This document shows positions 17,574-26,302 of a stretch of DNA of 51,347 bases, in pieces. The DNA is from Streptomyces afghaniensis 772 (GTDB lineage Bacteria > Actinomycetota > Actinomycetes > Streptomycetales > Streptomycetaceae), in NCBI GenBank assembly GCA_000415505.1, contig KE354345.1:1-51347 (forward strand), written 5' to 3'. A program made the position numbers and the translations under genes. Position 1 is the stretch's first letter. Each line of letters begins with the position of its first letter. Under the pieces are notes generated by a model. That model did no database searches and was not told the origin of the DNA. It saw only the letters and a list, made by a program, of their open reading frames with translations.

Positions 17574-17697
17574 TACTCACGCCGGTGAACGAGCTCCACA
17601 CCTTCCGAGGTCACCGCCCTTTCACACCGCTGTTCCGGAATTTATCGCGGTAGCCCTCTCCCCAAGCCCACCGGGCCATGTCACACTCCGACCCACT

Positions 17698-17715
17698 TGA
17701 GGCTGTAGTGCCTCA
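17698..17715 (+). promoter_or_regulatory. Inverted repeat TGAGGC-N6-GCCTCA upstream of the ABC importer
   Basis: A perfect six-base repeat, 36 bases before the start of the binding-protein gene, extended imperfectly by ACT/AGT at the ends. Candidate operator. The rest of the 17514-17750 gap shows only the divergent promoter on the minus strand. Confidence 0.4.
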
Positions 17716-17750
17716 TAAGTTTCTCCGTCACACCACGGGAGTGCTCAACG

Positions 17751-18893
17751 ATGAGTTCCAGACCCCGTCGCGCGGTCCGCCGCGCCCTGACCGCGACCCT
17801 CCCCGTCACCGCCTTGCTCGCCCTCGCGGCATGCGGCACCGGGACCACTCCGGCCGCCGACTCGACGCAGGCGGGGGCGCCCGGCTCCCCCGGCCTGACG
17901 GCGGCCCGCGCCGCCCTGGCGAAGTACTCCGAACGACCGGCCACGATCTCCGTGACCCAGCCTGTGGGCAAGGCGATCCCCAAGGGCAAGAAGATCGACT
18001 TCATCCTCTGCGGCGTCCAGTCCTGCAAGGACCTCGCCGACTTCTTCACCGAGGCCGCGAAGGAACTCGGCTGGCAGGTGAAACAGATCGCCACCCAGGG
18101 CACCCCGGAGTCCGTACAGGCCGCCTACGAGCAGGCCGTACGCGACAAGCCGGACGCAGTCGTCGCCTCCGGTTTCCCCCGTGCCGTCTACGCCAAGCAG
18201 CTGGCACAGCTGAAGGCGGCCGGCATCCCCGTCATCCAGTCGAACGCCGACGACGTGACGGGCGACGGCATCTCCCTGCTGAAGAACGGGCCGAAGGACG
18301 TCGGCGTCCAGGGCGAGATGCTCGCCTCATGGGTGGTGTCGAACAGCGGCGCCAAGGCGGACACCGTCTACTTCGATCTTCCGGCCTACACGATCCTCAA
18401 GCCCGTCAAGGACTCCTTCGCGGCCAAGTACAAGAAATGGTGCGACGGTTGCGCGCTCGACAACGTCGACGTGCCGATCACCGCGGTGGGCAAGGACATG
18501 CCGGACCGCGTGGTGTCGTACCTCCGGTCGCACCCGAAGGTGACCCATGTCGTCTTCTCCCTGGGTCTGCTCAACGTGGGTGTGCCGGCCGCGCTGAAGA
18601 CCGCCGGGATCACCGGCAAGCACATCGTCGTCAACGTCGGTGACGCGCAGAACTACCAGTACATCCAGAGTGGTCTCACCGACGGCGCGATGGCGCTGAA
18701 CTCGCACGAGACGGCCTGGCTCCAGGCCGACGCGCTGGCCCGGCACTTCACCGGCCAGTCCATGGCCGTGGGCCAGAAGGCGGCGCTGCCCAACATGCTC
18801 GTCACCAAGGACAACCTGCCTTCGGCCGACGGCGACTTCCCGATCGTCGAGGACTACGAGAAGCAGTTCAAGGCGCTGTGGGGACTGAGTTGA
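17751..18893 (+). CDS. ABC transporter substrate-binding lipoprotein (sugar-type, cluster with RbsA-like ATPase)
   Basis: 380 residues. It has a twin-Arg-rich n-region, a hydrophobic stretch and lipobox LAAC at Cys about 28, so it is exported and lipid-anchored outside the membrane. The mature part is a periplasmic-binding-protein fold of the ribose class (IDFILCGVQSCKDLADFFTEAAKELGW, then ASGFPRAVYAKQLAQLKAAGIPVIQSNAD). GGGAG 9 bases upstream supports the start. The gene overlaps the ATPase start by 16 bases. In this island the ligand need not be a sugar: such importers also take up other small polar molecules. The substrate is not predictable. Confidence 0.88.
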   Translation: MSSRPRRAVRRALTATLPVTALLALAACGTGTTPAADSTQAGAPGSPGLTAARAALAKYSERPATISVTQPVGKAIPKGKKIDFILCGVQSCKDLADFFTEAAKELGWQVKQIATQGTPESVQAAYEQAVRDKPDAVVASGFPRAVYAKQLAQLKAAGIPVIQSNADDVTGDGISLLKNGPKDVGVQGEMLASWVVSNSGAKADTVYFDLPAYTILKPVKDSFAAKYKKWCDGCALDNVDVPITAVGKDMPDRVVSYLRSHPKVTHVVFSLGLLNVGVPAALKTAGITGKHIVVNVGDAQNYQYIQSGLTDGAMALNSHETAWLQADALARHFTGQSMAVGQKAALPNMLVTKDNLPSADGDFPIVEDYEKQFKALWGLS

Positions 18894-20401
18894 CCGGGCC
18901 GGTACTTCGGGTGGCCGGGCTGTCCAAGAGATTCGGCGGCACGCAGGCGCTGACGGACGTCGAGCTCGAGGTCATGCCCGGCGAGATCCACGCCCTGATC
19001 GGGCCCAACGGCTCCGGCAAGTCGACCCTCATCAAGATCCTCGCCGGCTACCACCACGCGGAGCCGGGTGCCGTGGCCGAACTCGATGGCGAGCCCTTCG
19101 GCCTCGGCCAGGTCGAGGCCTCCCGCCACGACCGGCTCCGCTTCGTCCACCAGGAGCTGGGGCTGGTGGGCGAGTTGAGCGCCACCGACAACCTCGCGCT
19201 CAGCCATGGCTTCGCCCGCACGGCCTTCGGCAACATCCGCTGGCGGGAGATGGAGCGGCGGACGAGCGCCCTCGTCGAACGGTTCGGCCTCGGCATCGAC
19301 GTGCGCCGGCCGCTGGCGGCGGCGACCCTCGTCCAGCGCACGGTGGTGGCCATCGCCGCCGCGCTGCAGGGCTGGGAGGGCCGCCGCGGGGTCCTGGTGC
19401 TCGACGAGCCCACCGCGGTACTGCCGCCCGGCGAGGTGGCCCGCCTCTTCGACATCGTGCGGGAGGTCCGCGACGCCGGCGCCGGTGTCCTGTACGTCTC
19501 GCACCGGATGGACGAGATCTTCGCTCTCGCCGACCGGGTCACCGTGATCCGCGGCGGGCGCCGGATCGCCACCCGCCCGGTCGCCGAACTCACACCGCGC
19601 CTGCTGGCGGAGCTGATGGCGGGCGAGGACATGGAGACCACCCACCGTCCGGCACCCCGCACCGGTCCCACCAACCCCGTGCTGGAGGTCCGCGACCTGT
19701 GGGCCGGGCCGCTGCGGGGAGTCGGCTTCGACCTGGCCGGGGGCGAGCGCCTGGGCATCACCGGTCTGGTCGGCTCCGGCCACGAGATCGTGCCGTACGC
19801 GGTGTGCGGGGCCCATGCCGGGCAGGTGAGCGGCAGGCTCCGGCTGCCGGAACGCTCCGAGTGGTGGACCGAGGCGCGTGACGCAAGCGGCCTGGGTCTT
19901 CCCCTGGTCCCGGCGGACCGGGCGGGCGAGGGAGTGATCGGCGACTTCTCGGTCGGCGAGAACCTCACCCTGCCGCTCCTGGACCGGCTGCGCTCCCGGT
20001 CCGGGCGGCTGCGCCGACGCCGCGAGTCCGACCTGGCGCAGGACTGGATCCGGCGGGTCGGAGTGCGTACGGCCGGACACGGAGCGCGGATCGCCACGCT
20101 GAGCGGCGGCAACCAGCAGAAGGTCGTCATGGCCCGCTGCCTGGCCGGGCGGCCGCCGGTGCTGGCGCTGTGCGAACCCACGGCGGGCGTGGACATCGCC
20201 ACCCGTCTGCAGCTCTACGACCTGATAGAGCGCCAGGCCGACGAGGGCATGGGCGTCATCGTGTCCTCCTCCGACACGCAGGACCTGCTCGCACTGTGCA
20301 CCCGTGTCCTCGTGGTGCGGGACGGCCGGATCGCACGGGAGATCAGCGGCCGGGACATCACCGAGCCCGCGCTCGTGCACGCCATGGAAGGAACCGAGTG
20401 A
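18878..20401 (+). CDS. RbsA-like ABC transporter ATPase, two nucleotide-binding domains
   Basis: 507 residues from GTG 18878 (TTG 18890 is also possible). Domain 1 has Walker A GPNGSGKSTL and Walker B VLVLDEPTAVL, but its signature region reads LAAATLVQRTVVA and is degenerate. Domain 2 has a broken Walker A (LVGSGHEIV, no Lys), Walker B with Cys for Asp (LALCEPTAGVD) and an intact LSGGNQQKV signature. Domain 1 Walker A with domain 2 signature would form the single competent ATP site, and the other site is dead. This is a stronger asymmetry than usual for the family. It energises the permease downstream. Confidence 0.9.
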   Translation: MGTELTGPVLRVAGLSKRFGGTQALTDVELEVMPGEIHALIGPNGSGKSTLIKILAGYHHAEPGAVAELDGEPFGLGQVEASRHDRLRFVHQELGLVGELSATDNLALSHGFARTAFGNIRWREMERRTSALVERFGLGIDVRRPLAAATLVQRTVVAIAAALQGWEGRRGVLVLDEPTAVLPPGEVARLFDIVREVRDAGAGVLYVSHRMDEIFALADRVTVIRGGRRIATRPVAELTPRLLAELMAGEDMETTHRPAPRTGPTNPVLEVRDLWAGPLRGVGFDLAGGERLGITGLVGSGHEIVPYAVCGAHAGQVSGRLRLPERSEWWTEARDASGLGLPLVPADRAGEGVIGDFSVGENLTLPLLDRLRSRSGRLRRRRESDLAQDWIRRVGVRTAGHGARIATLSGGNQQKVVMARCLAGRPPVLALCEPTAGVDIATRLQLYDLIERQADEGMGVIVSSSDTQDLLALCTRVLVVRDGRIAREISGRDITEPALVHAMEGTE

Positions 20402-20432
20402 CATGAGCCCTGGAAGGAACCGAGTGACATGA
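20385..20432 (+). repeat. 22-base direct repeat at the ATPase-permease junction
   Basis: Perfect copies at 20385-20406 and 20411-20432, each containing GGAAGGAACCGAGTGACATG. The first copy holds the ATPase stop and an ATG that opens a 9-codon ORF (MSPGRNRVT). That ORF's TGA overlaps the true permease ATG at 20429 in the second copy. Confidence 0.9.
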
Positions 20433-21526
20433 CGTCCACCCCGACCCGGGCGGCGGAGCTCCCGCCGTCCGCACCGGAGAGATCCGCGGTGTACGTACCG
20501 GGGACATGGGCCCGACGGGCGGCGGCCGCCCTCTCGTTCCGCAACATCGGCGCCGTGTACGTGTGGCTGGTCATCGTCGTGCTCTTCACCGTCTGGGCGC
20601 CCGACACGTTCCCGACCACCATCACGGTCAAGCAGGTACTGAACGGCAACGCCGTGGCGGGCCTGGTCGCACTCAGCGTCGTACCACCGCTGGCCGCACG
20701 CGTCTTCGACCTCTCCATCGCCTTCACCATGTCGCTCACCAGCGTGCTGACCGCCCACTTCATGGTCTCCGCCGGGCTCGGGCCCGGCACGGCCATCGCC
20801 CTGGCGATGACCGCCGCACTGCTGGTCGGGGTCGTCAACGGCATCGTGGTGGTGGTCCTGCGCGTCGACTCGTTCATCGCCACCCTGGCCACCGGTGCGC
20901 TGATCCAGTCCCTGATCACCATGGTCACCAACGACAGCTCGATCACCGGTGTGCGGCTGCTCGCCGAGCCGTTCGCGAGCATCGCCCAGCTGGACGCCGG
21001 CGGCGTCACCCTGCCGGTGCTGTATCTGCTGCTCGCCGCCCTCGCCATCTGGTTCCTGCTGGAACACACCGCCACCGGGCGCCGGTTGTACGCCACCGGT
21101 TTCAACGCCGACGCGGCCCGGCTGCAAGGGGTGCGCACCGACCGGCTGCGCTTTCTGACCCTGGTGGCCTCCGCGCTGCTGTCCGGTTTCGCCGGTGTCG
21201 TGTTCACGGCCTCGGTCGGCTCCGGATCCCCGACCGCGGGCACCCCTTATCTGCTGTCGGCCTACGCCGCCGCGTTCGTCGGGGCGACCCAGTTGCGCGC
21301 GGGCCGCTTCAACGCCTGGGGCACGGTCCTCGCGGTCCTCCTGCTCGGCACCGGCATCACGGGCCTCGGCCTCGCGACCAGCGCGCAGTGGGCCGCCAGC
21401 CTGTTCACCGGCTCGGTCCTCATCGTGGCGCTTGTCCTCACGGGTGGCCGGATCGCCCTGCCCGCAGTCCTGCGCCGCCGGGCGAGAACCCGGCCGGACC
21501 CGTCCACCAGCAAGGAGATCCGATGA
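20429..21526 (+). CDS. ABC transporter permease (ribose/xylose type)
   Basis: 365 residues with about ten hydrophobic segments. It belongs to the BPD_transp_2 group (RbsC-like), with the EHTATGRRLYATGFNADAARLQGV cytoplasmic loop that docks the ATPase and a glycine-rich GTPYLLSAYAAAFVGATQ stretch. Length exceeds RbsC (about 320) owing to an extended N-terminal cytoplasmic region of about 45 residues. One permease gene is present, so it should homodimerise. The start is preceded by GGAAGGAAC within the duplicated 22-base element. The stop overlaps the next gene (ATGA at 21523). Confidence 0.88.
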   Translation: MTSTPTRAAELPPSAPERSAVYVPGTWARRAAAALSFRNIGAVYVWLVIVVLFTVWAPDTFPTTITVKQVLNGNAVAGLVALSVVPPLAARVFDLSIAFTMSLTSVLTAHFMVSAGLGPGTAIALAMTAALLVGVVNGIVVVVLRVDSFIATLATGALIQSLITMVTNDSSITGVRLLAEPFASIAQLDAGGVTLPVLYLLLAALAIWFLLEHTATGRRLYATGFNADAARLQGVRTDRLRFLTLVASALLSGFAGVVFTASVGSGSPTAGTPYLLSAYAAAFVGATQLRAGRFNAWGTVLAVLLLGTGITGLGLATSAQWAASLFTGSVLIVALVLTGGRIALPAVLRRRARTRPDPSTSKEIR

Positions 21527-22587
21527 TGAAGGCACTTCAGTACCGGCGGGTGGGGCACGCCCCCGAGGTCGTGGACGTACCGAAGCCCGAACCCGGCCCG
21601 GGCCAGGTGCTGCTGAAGGTGACGGCGGCCGGGCTCTGCCACTCCGATCTGGCGGTGATGGGCTGGCCCGAGGAGCAGTTCCCCTACGCCCTGCCGATGA
21701 CACTCGGCCACGAGGGCGTCGGCACGGTGGCGGCGCTGGGCGCCGGTGTCACCGCCGTGACGGAGGGCGAGGCGGTGGCGGTGTACGGCCCGTGGGGCTG
21801 CGGGCGCTGCCATCAGTGCGCCGAGGGCAAGGAGAACTGCTGTCCGCACGCCGCCGGGCTCGGCATCCTGCCGCCGGGGCTCGGCTCACCCGGTGCCCTG
21901 GCGGAGTACGTGCTGGTGGACTCGCCCCGGCACCTGGTGCCCCTGAACGGACTCGACCCCCTCCAGGCGGCACCCCTCACGGACGCCGGGCTGACCCCGT
22001 ACCACGCGATCCGCGGATCCCTGCCGAAGCTGCTGCCCGGCAGCACGGCGGTGGTGATCGGCGTCGGGGGTCTGGGGCATCTCGCCGTACAACTACTGCG
22101 CGCGCTGACCCCGGCCCGGGTGGTCGCCCTCGACGTGAGCAAGGAGAAGCTGGAGCTGGCGCGCGAAGTCGGCGCGCACGAGACGCTCCTCTCCGACGGC
22201 GAGGCGGCCGCGCGGATCCGCTCACTCACCGGCGGTACGGGAGCGGAGGTCGTCCTGGACTTCGTCGGAGCCGAGGCGACGCTGGCGGTCGCCGCCGCGT
22301 CGGTGGCGGTGGCGGGCGACGTCACCGTCGTCGGCCTCGGCGGGGGCACGCTGCCCGTCGGCTTCGGGGGCGGGTTGCCGTTCGAGGTGTCGGCCTCCTT
22401 CCCCTACTGGGGCAGCCGGACGGAGCTCATGGAGGTCCTTGAGCTCGCACGCCAGGGTCTCGTGTCGTCCCACGTCGAGACCTTCACACTGGAACAGGCG
22501 CCCGAGGCGTACGAGCGCCTGCACGCCGGGGAGATCGACGGCCGCGCGGTGGTACTGCCGCACGCCTCGTCGCCTCACGCGCTGTAA
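21523..22587 (+). CDS. Zinc-dependent alcohol dehydrogenase
   Basis: 354 residues, MDR superfamily. Catalytic zinc ligands are in GLCHSDLAV and TLGHEGVG; structural zinc is in CGRCHQCAEGKENC (four Cys). The NAD(P) loop is VIGVGGLGHLAVQLL, followed by VVALDVSKEKLELAREVGA, whose Asp favours NAD. It is translationally coupled to the importer permease, so it may act on the imported compound or an early alcohol product. AAGGAG sits 5 bases before the ATG. Its 3' end overlaps the convergent DUF4328 gene by 13 bases. Confidence 0.9.
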   Translation: MMKALQYRRVGHAPEVVDVPKPEPGPGQVLLKVTAAGLCHSDLAVMGWPEEQFPYALPMTLGHEGVGTVAALGAGVTAVTEGEAVAVYGPWGCGRCHQCAEGKENCCPHAAGLGILPPGLGSPGALAEYVLVDSPRHLVPLNGLDPLQAAPLTDAGLTPYHAIRGSLPKLLPGSTAVVIGVGGLGHLAVQLLRALTPARVVALDVSKEKLELAREVGAHETLLSDGEAAARIRSLTGGTGAEVVLDFVGAEATLAVAAASVAVAGDVTVVGLGGGTLPVGFGGGLPFEVSASFPYWGSRTELMEVLELARQGLVSSHVETFTLEQAPEAYERLHAGEIDGRAVVLPHASSPHAL

Positions 22588-23279
22588 GGACTGCTTGCCG
22601 TCGCCTTCCGCCAGTGCATGGACGTCAGGCGGACGGCGAAGTACACCGCGGCCACGGCAGCGGCCAGGTCCAGGACGTCCGCTGCCATGTACTGCATCAC
22701 CGCGGCCCGAATCTCCGTGAGGGTCTCTGCGCTCTCGTATCGCGACGAGGCGTACAGGCCGTACAGCGAGCTGGAAACGAGCAGGCCCCACCACAGGTTC
22801 ACGGGCCAGATCCCTGCCCGGTACGGCTCCCCGTCGGCGGGCAGGGGTGACGCGGCACCCCACATGTCGACGGCGATGCGGTACGGCAGCCAGAAGTTCG
22901 CCAGTGGGATGAGCCAGCCCCCGATGGCCCAGCCCTGGCCCTTGCGGAATCGATCGGGTGCCAGCAGCCCGGTGTTACGGCGCGTCCAGTAGAACCAGGC
23001 GATGAAGAGGACCGCGCAGGGCAGGAACACGATGCCCTGAACGTTGCCGGCTGTCTGGTACAGCGAGTACGCGGCGTCCAGCCGTTGCTGGGGAGCGGCG
23101 GCGAATCCCTGGTCCTCGTCGATGAGCAGGTAGATCCGGGCTCCGGCGAAGAGGGCGAGGATGTCGCTCAGGGCGACGATCGCGAGCGACACCGACGCCG
23201 CTGCCAGCAGGCCGCGCACCGAGCGTGGTGTTCCGTTCGGCAGCATGCGACGCGGACGGAGTTCATGGGATGCAGACAT
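22575..23279 (-). CDS. DUF4328 membrane protein
   Basis: 234 residues from ATG 23279, where GGGGGG precedes by about 6 bases; the open frame extends to 23393 without a better site. About five transmembrane segments are seen (near 20-45, 72-92, 120-140, 163-182 and 200-220), with the Trp-rich GGWLIPLANFWLPY and NLWWGLLVSSSLYG segments of this actinobacterial family. The function of the family is unknown. It looks unrelated to catabolism and may be a chromosomal gene lying between two parts of the island. Confidence 0.8.
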   Translation of the reverse strand: MSASHELRPRRMLPNGTPRSVRGLLAAASVSLAIVALSDILALFAGARIYLLIDEDQGFAAAPQQRLDAAYSLYQTAGNVQGIVFLPCAVLFIAWFYWTRRNTGLLAPDRFRKGQGWAIGGWLIPLANFWLPYRIAVDMWGAASPLPADGEPYRAGIWPVNLWWGLLVSSSLYGLYASSRYESAETLTEIRAAVMQYMAADVLDLAAAVAAVYFAVRLTSMHWRKATASSPYSA

Positions 23280-23408
23280 GACGGTGGCCCCCCACGGGCG
23301 GAGAAGGAAAAGGCCCGCGAAAGAGCGCGCGCGCAGGCACGGTACGCCTGATGCGAGGCCCCGTCCATGACAATCCGCAGGTCGGACACCCACTCCACGG
23401 CCCCCGCT

Positions 23409-24191
23409 TCACCGAGCCGGGCTTCGCCCGCCCACCGTCCGTTCCACACAGCGCCGGAGCACGGTCAGGAACTCCGGTGTCTCCCAGGGCCCCACGTCCA
23501 CGCGCCCGGTGTCGTCGACGCCGAGGTCCTGCACGTCGTAGCGGCCCCGGCAGTGGCCCAGCGTGAAGTAGCAGACCTCGCCGCGGCCGTGCCGCTTGAG
23601 GTACAGCACCGGCCGGGGCGCACGGTCGAGGGCCGCCGTGTCGCCCTCGGCGAAACCGCGGCACGGCCCCGTGTACTCGGCGTGCAGCAGCACCTCCAGC
23701 TCGCCGTGCAGCTCGCACACGTACAGCTCGTCGGTGACCGTGAACGGTCCGATCCCGGCGACCAGCGGGTGGTCGGGCCGGGTCACCAGCACCTCGTACG
23801 GCTCGATCGGCGGGTGGGCCAGGAACTGGCTGCCGAGCACCTCGGCCACTTCCCCGAGGAGCCGCGGAGTGGTGAACACCCGCGAGCCGCCACCCAGCGA
23901 CGGCTCGATCACCGCATTGGTGCCGTGCAGGGCGAGCCAGCGCCCGCCCCGCTCGACGAACCGTGCCAGCGCGGCCCGTTGCGCCGGGCAGGGCCGGACG
24001 TCGCAGGTGTAGGTGACCAGCAGGTCCGCCTCGTCGAGGGCGGCCAGGCAGTCGTAGTCCTGGTACACCGTGGTGCGCACCCGGGGATGCTCGGCGAGCA
24101 GTTCCAGCAGCCGCAGCCGCGCGTGGTCGAAGTCGTGCCACCGGCCGCCGCAGACCAGCACGGCGTCCAGGCGGCCGGCCGGGCCACCCAC
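23409..24191 (-). CDS. ThuA-like domain protein
   Basis: 260 residues, starting at GTG 24191. It has a class-I glutamine-amidotransferase-like fold of the trehalose-utilisation (ThuA) type: DAVLVCGGRWHDFDHARLRLLELLAEH at the N-terminus, LVTYTCDVRPC, GGRWLALHGTNAV, and GEVCYFTLGHCRGRYDV at the C-terminus. ThuA proteins act in carbohydrate catabolism, but their reaction is poorly defined and there is no clear catalytic Cys-His pair. It lies 3 bases after the SDR gene, so they are co-transcribed. It may work on the substrate of the ribose-type importer. Confidence 0.78.
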   Translation of the reverse strand: MGGPAGRLDAVLVCGGRWHDFDHARLRLLELLAEHPRVRTTVYQDYDCLAALDEADLLVTYTCDVRPCPAQRAALARFVERGGRWLALHGTNAVIEPSLGGGSRVFTTPRLLGEVAEVLGSQFLAHPPIEPYEVLVTRPDHPLVAGIGPFTVTDELYVCELHGELEVLLHAEYTGPCRGFAEGDTAALDRAPRPVLYLKRHGRGEVCYFTLGHCRGRYDVQDLGVDDTGRVDVGPWETPEFLTVLRRCVERTVGGRSPAR

Positions 24192-24194
24192 GGC

Positions 24195-24959
24195 TCAATA
24201 CTGGACGCGGGTGAGCAGCCCGCCGTCCACCACGAGGTTGACCCCGACGCAGAAGGAGCCGGTCCGCCCGAGCAGGAACGCCACCGCCGCGGCCACGTCC
24301 TCCGCGGTGCCGTAGCGGCCGATCGGCAGCTTGGCGAGGACCTCCTCGTACACCTCCGGGCGGCTGGTGCGGATGGTCTCCCAGGCGCCGCCGGGGAAGT
24401 CGATCGGGCCGGGCGAGACGGTGTTGACGCGGATGCCCTTCGGTGCGAGGGAGTGCGCGAGGGCCGAGGCGTGCTGGACGACGGCCGCCTTCAGCGCCGA
24501 GTACGAGTTCGCTCCGGCCGGGCGCGCGGTGTCGGAGGCGTTGGTGGTGCCGATGGCCACGACGGCGGCCCGGTCGGAGGCCTCCAGGTGCGGAAGTGCC
24601 GCCTCTACGAGTCCCGCGAACGGGATCAGGTCGCCGCGCAGGCTGGCTTCCCAGGACTCGGGGCCCTTCACGTTGCCCGCCGACACGTTGGACACCAGCA
24701 GGTCCAGGCCGCCGAGTTCACCGGCCGCCCGCTCCACGAAGCCCGCCAGGGCCGTCGGGTCCGTGACGTCGACCGGCTCCGCGAACACCGTGGCCCCCTC
24801 GCCGCGCAGTTCGGCGGCGGCCTTGGCCAGCCCTTCCTCGCCCCGGGCGCACAGCGCCAGCGCGCAGCCCTCCGCCGCGAGGGTTCCGGCGATCGCCCGG
24901 CCGATGCCCCGGCTCGCGCCGGTCACCAGCGCCTTCGCGCCTGTCAGTCCCAGATCCAT
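24195..24959 (-). CDS. Short-chain dehydrogenase/reductase (3-oxoacyl reductase-like)
   Basis: 254 residues. Marks are VTGASRGIGRAIAG, a serine-rich active-site strand (VAIGTTNASDTARPAGANSYSALK) with YSALK, and the closing NLVVDGGLLTRV. ATG 24959 is chosen because AAAGGAG lies 8 bases upstream; the alternative GTG 24968 falls within that site. It is the middle gene of a minus-strand set with the acyl-CoA dehydrogenase and ThuA protein. A plausible role is oxidation of a 3-hydroxyacyl or cyclic alcohol intermediate. Confidence 0.87.
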   Translation of the reverse strand: MDLGLTGAKALVTGASRGIGRAIAGTLAAEGCALALCARGEEGLAKAAAELRGEGATVFAEPVDVTDPTALAGFVERAAGELGGLDLLVSNVSAGNVKGPESWEASLRGDLIPFAGLVEAALPHLEASDRAAVVAIGTTNASDTARPAGANSYSALKAAVVQHASALAHSLAPKGIRVNTVSPGPIDFPGGAWETIRTSRPEVYEEVLAKLPIGRYGTAEDVAAAVAFLLGRTGSFCVGVNLVVDGGLLTRVQY

Positions 24960-25019
24960 CGATGTCACTCCTTTGTGATTGCCGGAACGGTCCCGGCAGC
25001 TCGGTTGCCGAGAAGTGCT

Positions 25020-26261
25020 TCAGTTGCCGGGAAGCTGCGAGAACGGCGCCCGGTCCGCCCGTGGCTCCGGCGGCAGCTTCAGCACCCGTTCGCCGATGAG
25101 GTTGCGCTGGATCTGGTCGGTGCCGCCGGCCAGCCGGTAGCCGGGGGCACCGAGCAGGTGCTGTGTCCAGGCGAAGGTGCCCGGTTCCCCGGTGTCGGCG
25201 CTGATCCGCGCCCCCATCAGCTCGGCGGCGACCTGTCCCGTGCGGGTGAGCAGGTCGGAGGCCATGAGCTTGGTCAACGACGCCTCAGGGCCTGGCCGTC
25301 CGCCGGACGCGCTCGTCCTGGCGACGCGGTCCACGGTGGCCGCGCGCAGGGCGGCCCGCACGTACAGGTCGGCGAGCCGCTGGCGGACCAGCGGGTCCGA
25401 GGTGCGGTCGAGGGAGCGGGCGAGCGCGAGCACGTCCGCAAAGGTGCCGCCCTTGCGGCGGTTGCCGCTGCCGGAGGCGGTCCGTTCGAAGGCGAGGGTG
25501 GTGGTGGCGACCTCCCAGCCCTGGCCCGGCCGCCCGATCCGGAGCCGGTCCGGGACGCGTACGCCGCTGAGGAACACCTCGTTGAACGAGGCGCCGCCGC
25601 TCATCTGCCGGATGGGGCGCACCTCCACGCCCGGGGCGTCCATCGGGACCAGGAAGGCGGTGATGCCGGCCTGTTTGACGACGTCCGGGTCGGTGCGGGC
25701 GAGCAGCAGGCCGTAGTCGGCGAACTGGGCGCCCGAGGTCCACACTTTCTGGCCGTCGATCACCCACTCGCCTCCGTCGGCCTGCCGGGCGCGGGTGCGC
25801 AGGGCGGCGAGGTCGGACCCGGCACCCGGCTCGCTGAAGAGCTGGCAGGCCAGCAGGTCGGTGCGCAGGAACGCGCGTGCGTGGTCGTGGAGTTGCTCGG
25901 CCGTCCCGAACAGGGAGACGGCCATCGCGACCAGGCGCACGGTGACGCTGATCAGCTCGGTGGAGGGCGGCACCTCGAAGGCGGACTCCTCCTCGGCGAA
26001 GGCGGCCACGTGAGCGGCGGTCAGTCCCGCGCCGCCCCTGTCCACGGGGAGGGTCAGCGCCTGGTAGCCGGCGTCGAAGCGGGCCCGCTGGTAGGCGCGG
26101 CAGCGCTCCAGCAGCAGGCGTTCCTCGTCCTCGGGGAGGTTGTGGAACACGGCGAGATCGGCGTCTTCTCCGGCGGACTCCGGCGTCCGCGCCGGTTCGA
26201 GCACGCCGGCCAGCCACTGCCGTACCTGCGTGCGCCATGCGTCCGGATCGGGCTGGGGCAT
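25020..26261 (-). CDS. Acyl-CoA dehydrogenase
   Basis: 413 residues, full length, of the FadE-like actinobacterial type. The FAD/substrate segment CQLFSEPGAGSDLAALRTRA and WVIDGQKVWTSGA are canonical, as is PGYRLAGGTDQIQRNLIGERVLKLP at the C-terminus. GGAGGAG lies just upstream of ATG 26261. It is divergent from the acyl-CoA ligase at 26457 with an inverted repeat between them. The ligase product is the natural feed for this enzyme. Steroid and terpenoid side-chain pathways use similar proteins, sometimes as heteromers with a shorter partner such as the 1.1-2.3 kb gene. Confidence 0.9.
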   Translation of the reverse strand: MPQPDPDAWRTQVRQWLAGVLEPARTPESAGEDADLAVFHNLPEDEERLLLERCRAYQRARFDAGYQALTLPVDRGGAGLTAAHVAAFAEEESAFEVPPSTELISVTVRLVAMAVSLFGTAEQLHDHARAFLRTDLLACQLFSEPGAGSDLAALRTRARQADGGEWVIDGQKVWTSGAQFADYGLLLARTDPDVVKQAGITAFLVPMDAPGVEVRPIRQMSGGASFNEVFLSGVRVPDRLRIGRPGQGWEVATTTLAFERTASGSGNRRKGGTFADVLALARSLDRTSDPLVRQRLADLYVRAALRAATVDRVARTSASGGRPGPEASLTKLMASDLLTRTGQVAAELMGARISADTGEPGTFAWTQHLLGAPGYRLAGGTDQIQRNLIGERVLKLPPEPRADRAPFSQLPGN

Positions 26262-26277
26262 GACTCCTCCTCGGACA

Positions 26278-26302
26278 GTTACCAGACGAAAGCTTCAGTA
26301 AC
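26278..26302. promoter_or_regulatory. Inverted repeat GTTAC-N15-GTAAC in the acyl-CoA dehydrogenase/ligase divergent promoter
   Basis: On the minus strand the site reads ACCGTT-N14-CTGGTAACTGT, matching the E1-alpha promoter (ACCGTT-N16-CTGGTTACTGT). Toward the ligase there is also CTACAGTCACC at 26392-26402, like the CTACAGTAACC near E1-alpha. A shared operator is likely. Confidence 0.5.

Noticed and set aside
18854-21703. 949-codon open frame on the minus strand
   Set aside because: Antisense to the importer genes; product is low-complexity Gly/Arg/His/Gln with no motifs. High GC3 leaves such frames open by chance.
24960-24968. GTG 24968 as start of the SDR
   Set aside because: It lies inside the AAAGGAG ribosome site that correctly serves ATG 24959.
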